Positions 7,691-9,367 of a DNA stretch of 9,367 nucleotides are shown here, piece by piece; positions within the stretch are counted from its first letter, which is position 1, and every line of letters begins with the position of its first letter. This DNA comes from Candidatus Krumholzibacteriota bacterium (GTDB lineage Bacteria > Krumholzibacteriota > Krumholzibacteriia > Krumholzibacteriales > Krumholzibacteriaceae). The stretch spans positions 1-9,367 of the forward strand of contig JAUWMD010000086.1 in the NCBI GenBank assembly GCA_030613345.1. Direction: 5' to 3'. Under the pieces are notes generated by a model. That model searched no databases and was not told the DNA's origin. It saw only the letters and a program-made list of their open reading frames with translations. The position numbers and the translations under genes were made by a program.

Positions 7691-9367
7691 TTAAAAGATC
7701 TGTCCCAGGCTGATATGTATCCGGTAGCTCTCCTGGCCCTCGTAGAGTTTTATCGGATACCCGAAATCAAGCCTGATCGGTCCGACCGGCGTGTAGTATC
7801 TCAGGCCGAATCCGACCGAATATTTGAAATCGAGTTCATCGACATCCTCGGGGTCGATAAAGATCTTGAACTGACTCCCCGAAATATTATCGATGTCCTT
7901 CCAGACGTTTCCGGCGTCGAGAAAGAAGACCCCACCGAAATTATACTGCCCTAGCCACGGGAGCGGGTATCTCCATTCTACGTTGCCCAGAATGAGGACG
8001 TTACCTCCGATCGGCTCCTCGTACGTACCTGTCGGGCCGACGGCGTTCTCTCTGTATCCTCTCACCGAGTTGGCGCCGCCGGTAAAGAACCTCGCTTCGA
8101 TCGGGACGCCGGTGACCGCGCTGTTGCCGAACGGCTCGACGAATCCGACCCTGAGTCTATATGCGAAAACCGATCGCCTCGTCACCTTTCTATACTCCTG
8201 CAGCGTCGGCACGATCGAATAATAATCGTCGTCCCCGCTGAGGAAGCCGCCGGCGAACCTCGTCGACAGTGTCACGTAGGTGCCCCGCGTAGGATTAAAA
8301 TAAAAGTCTCTCGTGTCCTTCCTGAAGCTCAGGTCGAGGGCCCGCCTTCTCGAGGATTCCTTCTCATCCTCGACACGTTCACGTTTGATGTTCTCGAACG
8401 AGTACGAGAAATACATCGTAGATTTTCGGGTGAATTTCCGGGCGATCGTCAGGCTGAGGCTCGTCTGCTTGACCAGGGCCGGCACTACCGTAGCGTCATA
8501 TGTATAGTTAGCGCTCGTGGCGAAAGTATTCCATGTACCGAATACGTGCGGGAAGATCAGTGCGCCCTCATACATCTCGAACTGTTTCTTGGGGTCCCAG
8601 TATTCACTCTTGTACTTGTTATCCCTGAACAGCCTGTAGCCGAACTCCGCCTTGAGGTTCAGCGCGTACCCCCTGCCGAGGAGGTTGCGCTGCCCCCACT
8701 CGCCGAATACCCTGTTCGCATGAACGTTGCCCACGCCAAATCCCGCCTCGATATATCCCATCTTCCGCTCTCTCACCTTGACGTCGAGGTTGACGTCGCC
8801 GTTCTCGAGGTCGAGCCCGTAAGGGTCGATCTCTACCGAGTTGAAATAGCCCGTGTTGTAGAGGTTCTGTTTACTCTCAACCGCCTTGGACAACTTGAAG
8901 TACTGCCCTCTCTCGACGACGAGTTCCCTTCGGACTAGCTCCTCTCTGCCCTTCGAGTTCCCCGTCACCCTGATGCTGTCGATCTTCACCGGTATGTTCT
9001 GGTCTATCTGCCATTCGATGTCGACCTCGATCGAATCACGGACGGTTTTCGGAACGACTGTCGATGCGAGATATCCGTGTTCGAAGAACTTGCTGAAGAG
9101 CGTGAACCGGTCTACTTCGAGTATGTTGTCGTTGAAGGCTTTTCCCTCGGTCAGCTGCAGCCCCTTCCGAAGGTCGCTCTCCTTTATAAGAGACTGCTCG
9201 GTGAACAAGAGGTTCCTCACGGTGGTCTGGGGCCCCTCGTTTACGAAGATGCGGATCTTCACCGTGTTCTTCTTCTCGTCCTTTTCGACCGACTCGAGAT
9301 CGACCGTCGCGGAGAAGTACCCGTTCTTGACGTAGAACGACCTTATCGATTCCAGGTCCCGCCTGAG
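7691..9367 (-). CDS. Omp85 family outer-membrane assembly protein (TamA/BamA type), N-terminus outside window
   Basis: The frame is open to the window edge and shows 558 residues plus stop; a GTG at 9262 is internal, because POTRA-like sequence continues upstream of it. Residues 1-47 are the C-terminal part of one POTRA (SFYVKNGYFSATVDL), 48-127 a second, and 128-203 a third (RVTGNSKGREELVRREL, then LYNTGYFNSVEIDP). The barrel spans about 204-558, with the conserved loop-6 motif GGANSVRGY (Arg436), FFLDAGNVW, the PVGPIRLDFGYPI strand and a C-terminal beta-signal ending RIHISLGQIF. Such proteins sit in the outer membrane and insert beta-barrel proteins. The tight linkage to tamB (17-base gap) favours a TamA role. 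BamA itself is the alternative, since BamA has five POTRAs and the upstream part is missing; in some phyla without TamA, BamA itself is thought to partner TamB. The Omp85 assignment is near certain; TamA versus BamA is not settled. Confidence 0.93.
   Translation of the reverse strand, partial: LRRDLESIRSFYVKNGYFSATVDLESVEKDEKKNTVKIRIFVNEGPQTTVRNLLFTEQSLIKESDLRKGLQLTEGKAFNDNILEVDRFTLFSKFFEHGYLASTVVPKTVRDSIEVDIEWQIDQNIPVKIDSIRVTGNSKGREELVRRELVVERGQYFKLSKAVESKQNLYNTGYFNSVEIDPYGLDLENGDVNLDVKVRERKMGYIEAGFGVGNVHANRVFGEWGQRNLLGRGYALNLKAEFGYRLFRDNKYKSEYWDPKKQFEMYEGALIFPHVFGTWNTFATSANYTYDATVVPALVKQTSLSLTIARKFTRKSTMYFSYSFENIKRERVEDEKESSRRRALDLSFRKDTRDFYFNPTRGTYVTLSTRFAGGFLSGDDDYYSIVPTLQEYRKVTRRSVFAYRLRVGFVEPFGNSAVTGVPIEARFFTGGANSVRGYRENAVGPTGTYEEPIGGNVLILGNVEWRYPLPWLGQYNFGGVFFLDAGNVWKDIDNISGSQFKIFIDPEDVDELDFKYSVGFGLRYYTPVGPIRLDFGYPIKLYEGQESYRIHISLGQIF

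Noticed and set aside
9260..9262. GTG as the start of the Omp85 gene
   Set aside because: The frame stays open to 9367 and the 35 upstream codons encode a recognisable POTRA helix-strand segment (SFYVKNGYFSATVDL), so the gene continues beyond the window.
1..9367. Frequent CTCGAG/TCGA-rich words across the window
   Set aside because: They are explained by codon preference (Leu CTC, Glu GAG, Ser TCG, Val GTC, Asp GAC) in the minus-strand genes. They show no regular spacing or intergenic clustering.

Overview
The window comes from an uncultured-looking, GC-rich, Gram-negative (diderm) bacterium. Three of its four genes encode outer-membrane or envelope-spanning proteins that only make sense in a cell with an outer membrane. 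Omp85 proteins, TamB and a peptidase/propeller/barrel fusion together resemble what I recall from the FCB group and nearby candidate phyla (Gemmatimonadota, Latescibacteria, Krumholzibacteria-like). I cannot fix the lineage from sequence alone.

All recognisable genes lie on the minus strand, so transcription runs from high to low coordinates. The 5'-most gene (7691-9367, truncated by the window edge) is an Omp85 family protein of BamA/TamA type with POTRA domains and a 16-strand-type barrel. Seventeen bases downstream, from a TTG start, comes a full-length TamB-like protein (3774-7673) with an N-terminal membrane anchor and a typical C-terminal TamB domain. This is the tamA-tamB arrangement known from proteobacteria. 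A 120-bp AT-richer intergenic stretch (3654-3773) follows, with a likely promoter and short repeats. The next gene (369-3653) encodes a large secreted protein fusing a zinc-peptidase (HExxH...E) domain, a TolB/PD40-like beta-propeller and a second Omp85-like barrel without recognisable POTRA domains. After a 48-bp gap holding a small palindrome, the window ends inside the N-terminus of a UvrD/PcrA/Rep-type helicase (1-320), which also starts with TTG.

Functionally, the TamA-like barrel and the TamB bridge probably work together in outer-membrane protein insertion and/or phospholipid transport across the periplasm. The peptidase-propeller-barrel fusion next to them is the most interesting part of the window. 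It could be an outer-membrane anchored protease or quality-control factor linked to the same envelope pathway, but that is inference. The helicase is a DNA-repair gene and probably only a neighbour. I saw no tRNA, rRNA, CRISPR, transposon or phage signal. The long plus-strand reading frames are antisense shadows of these genes.
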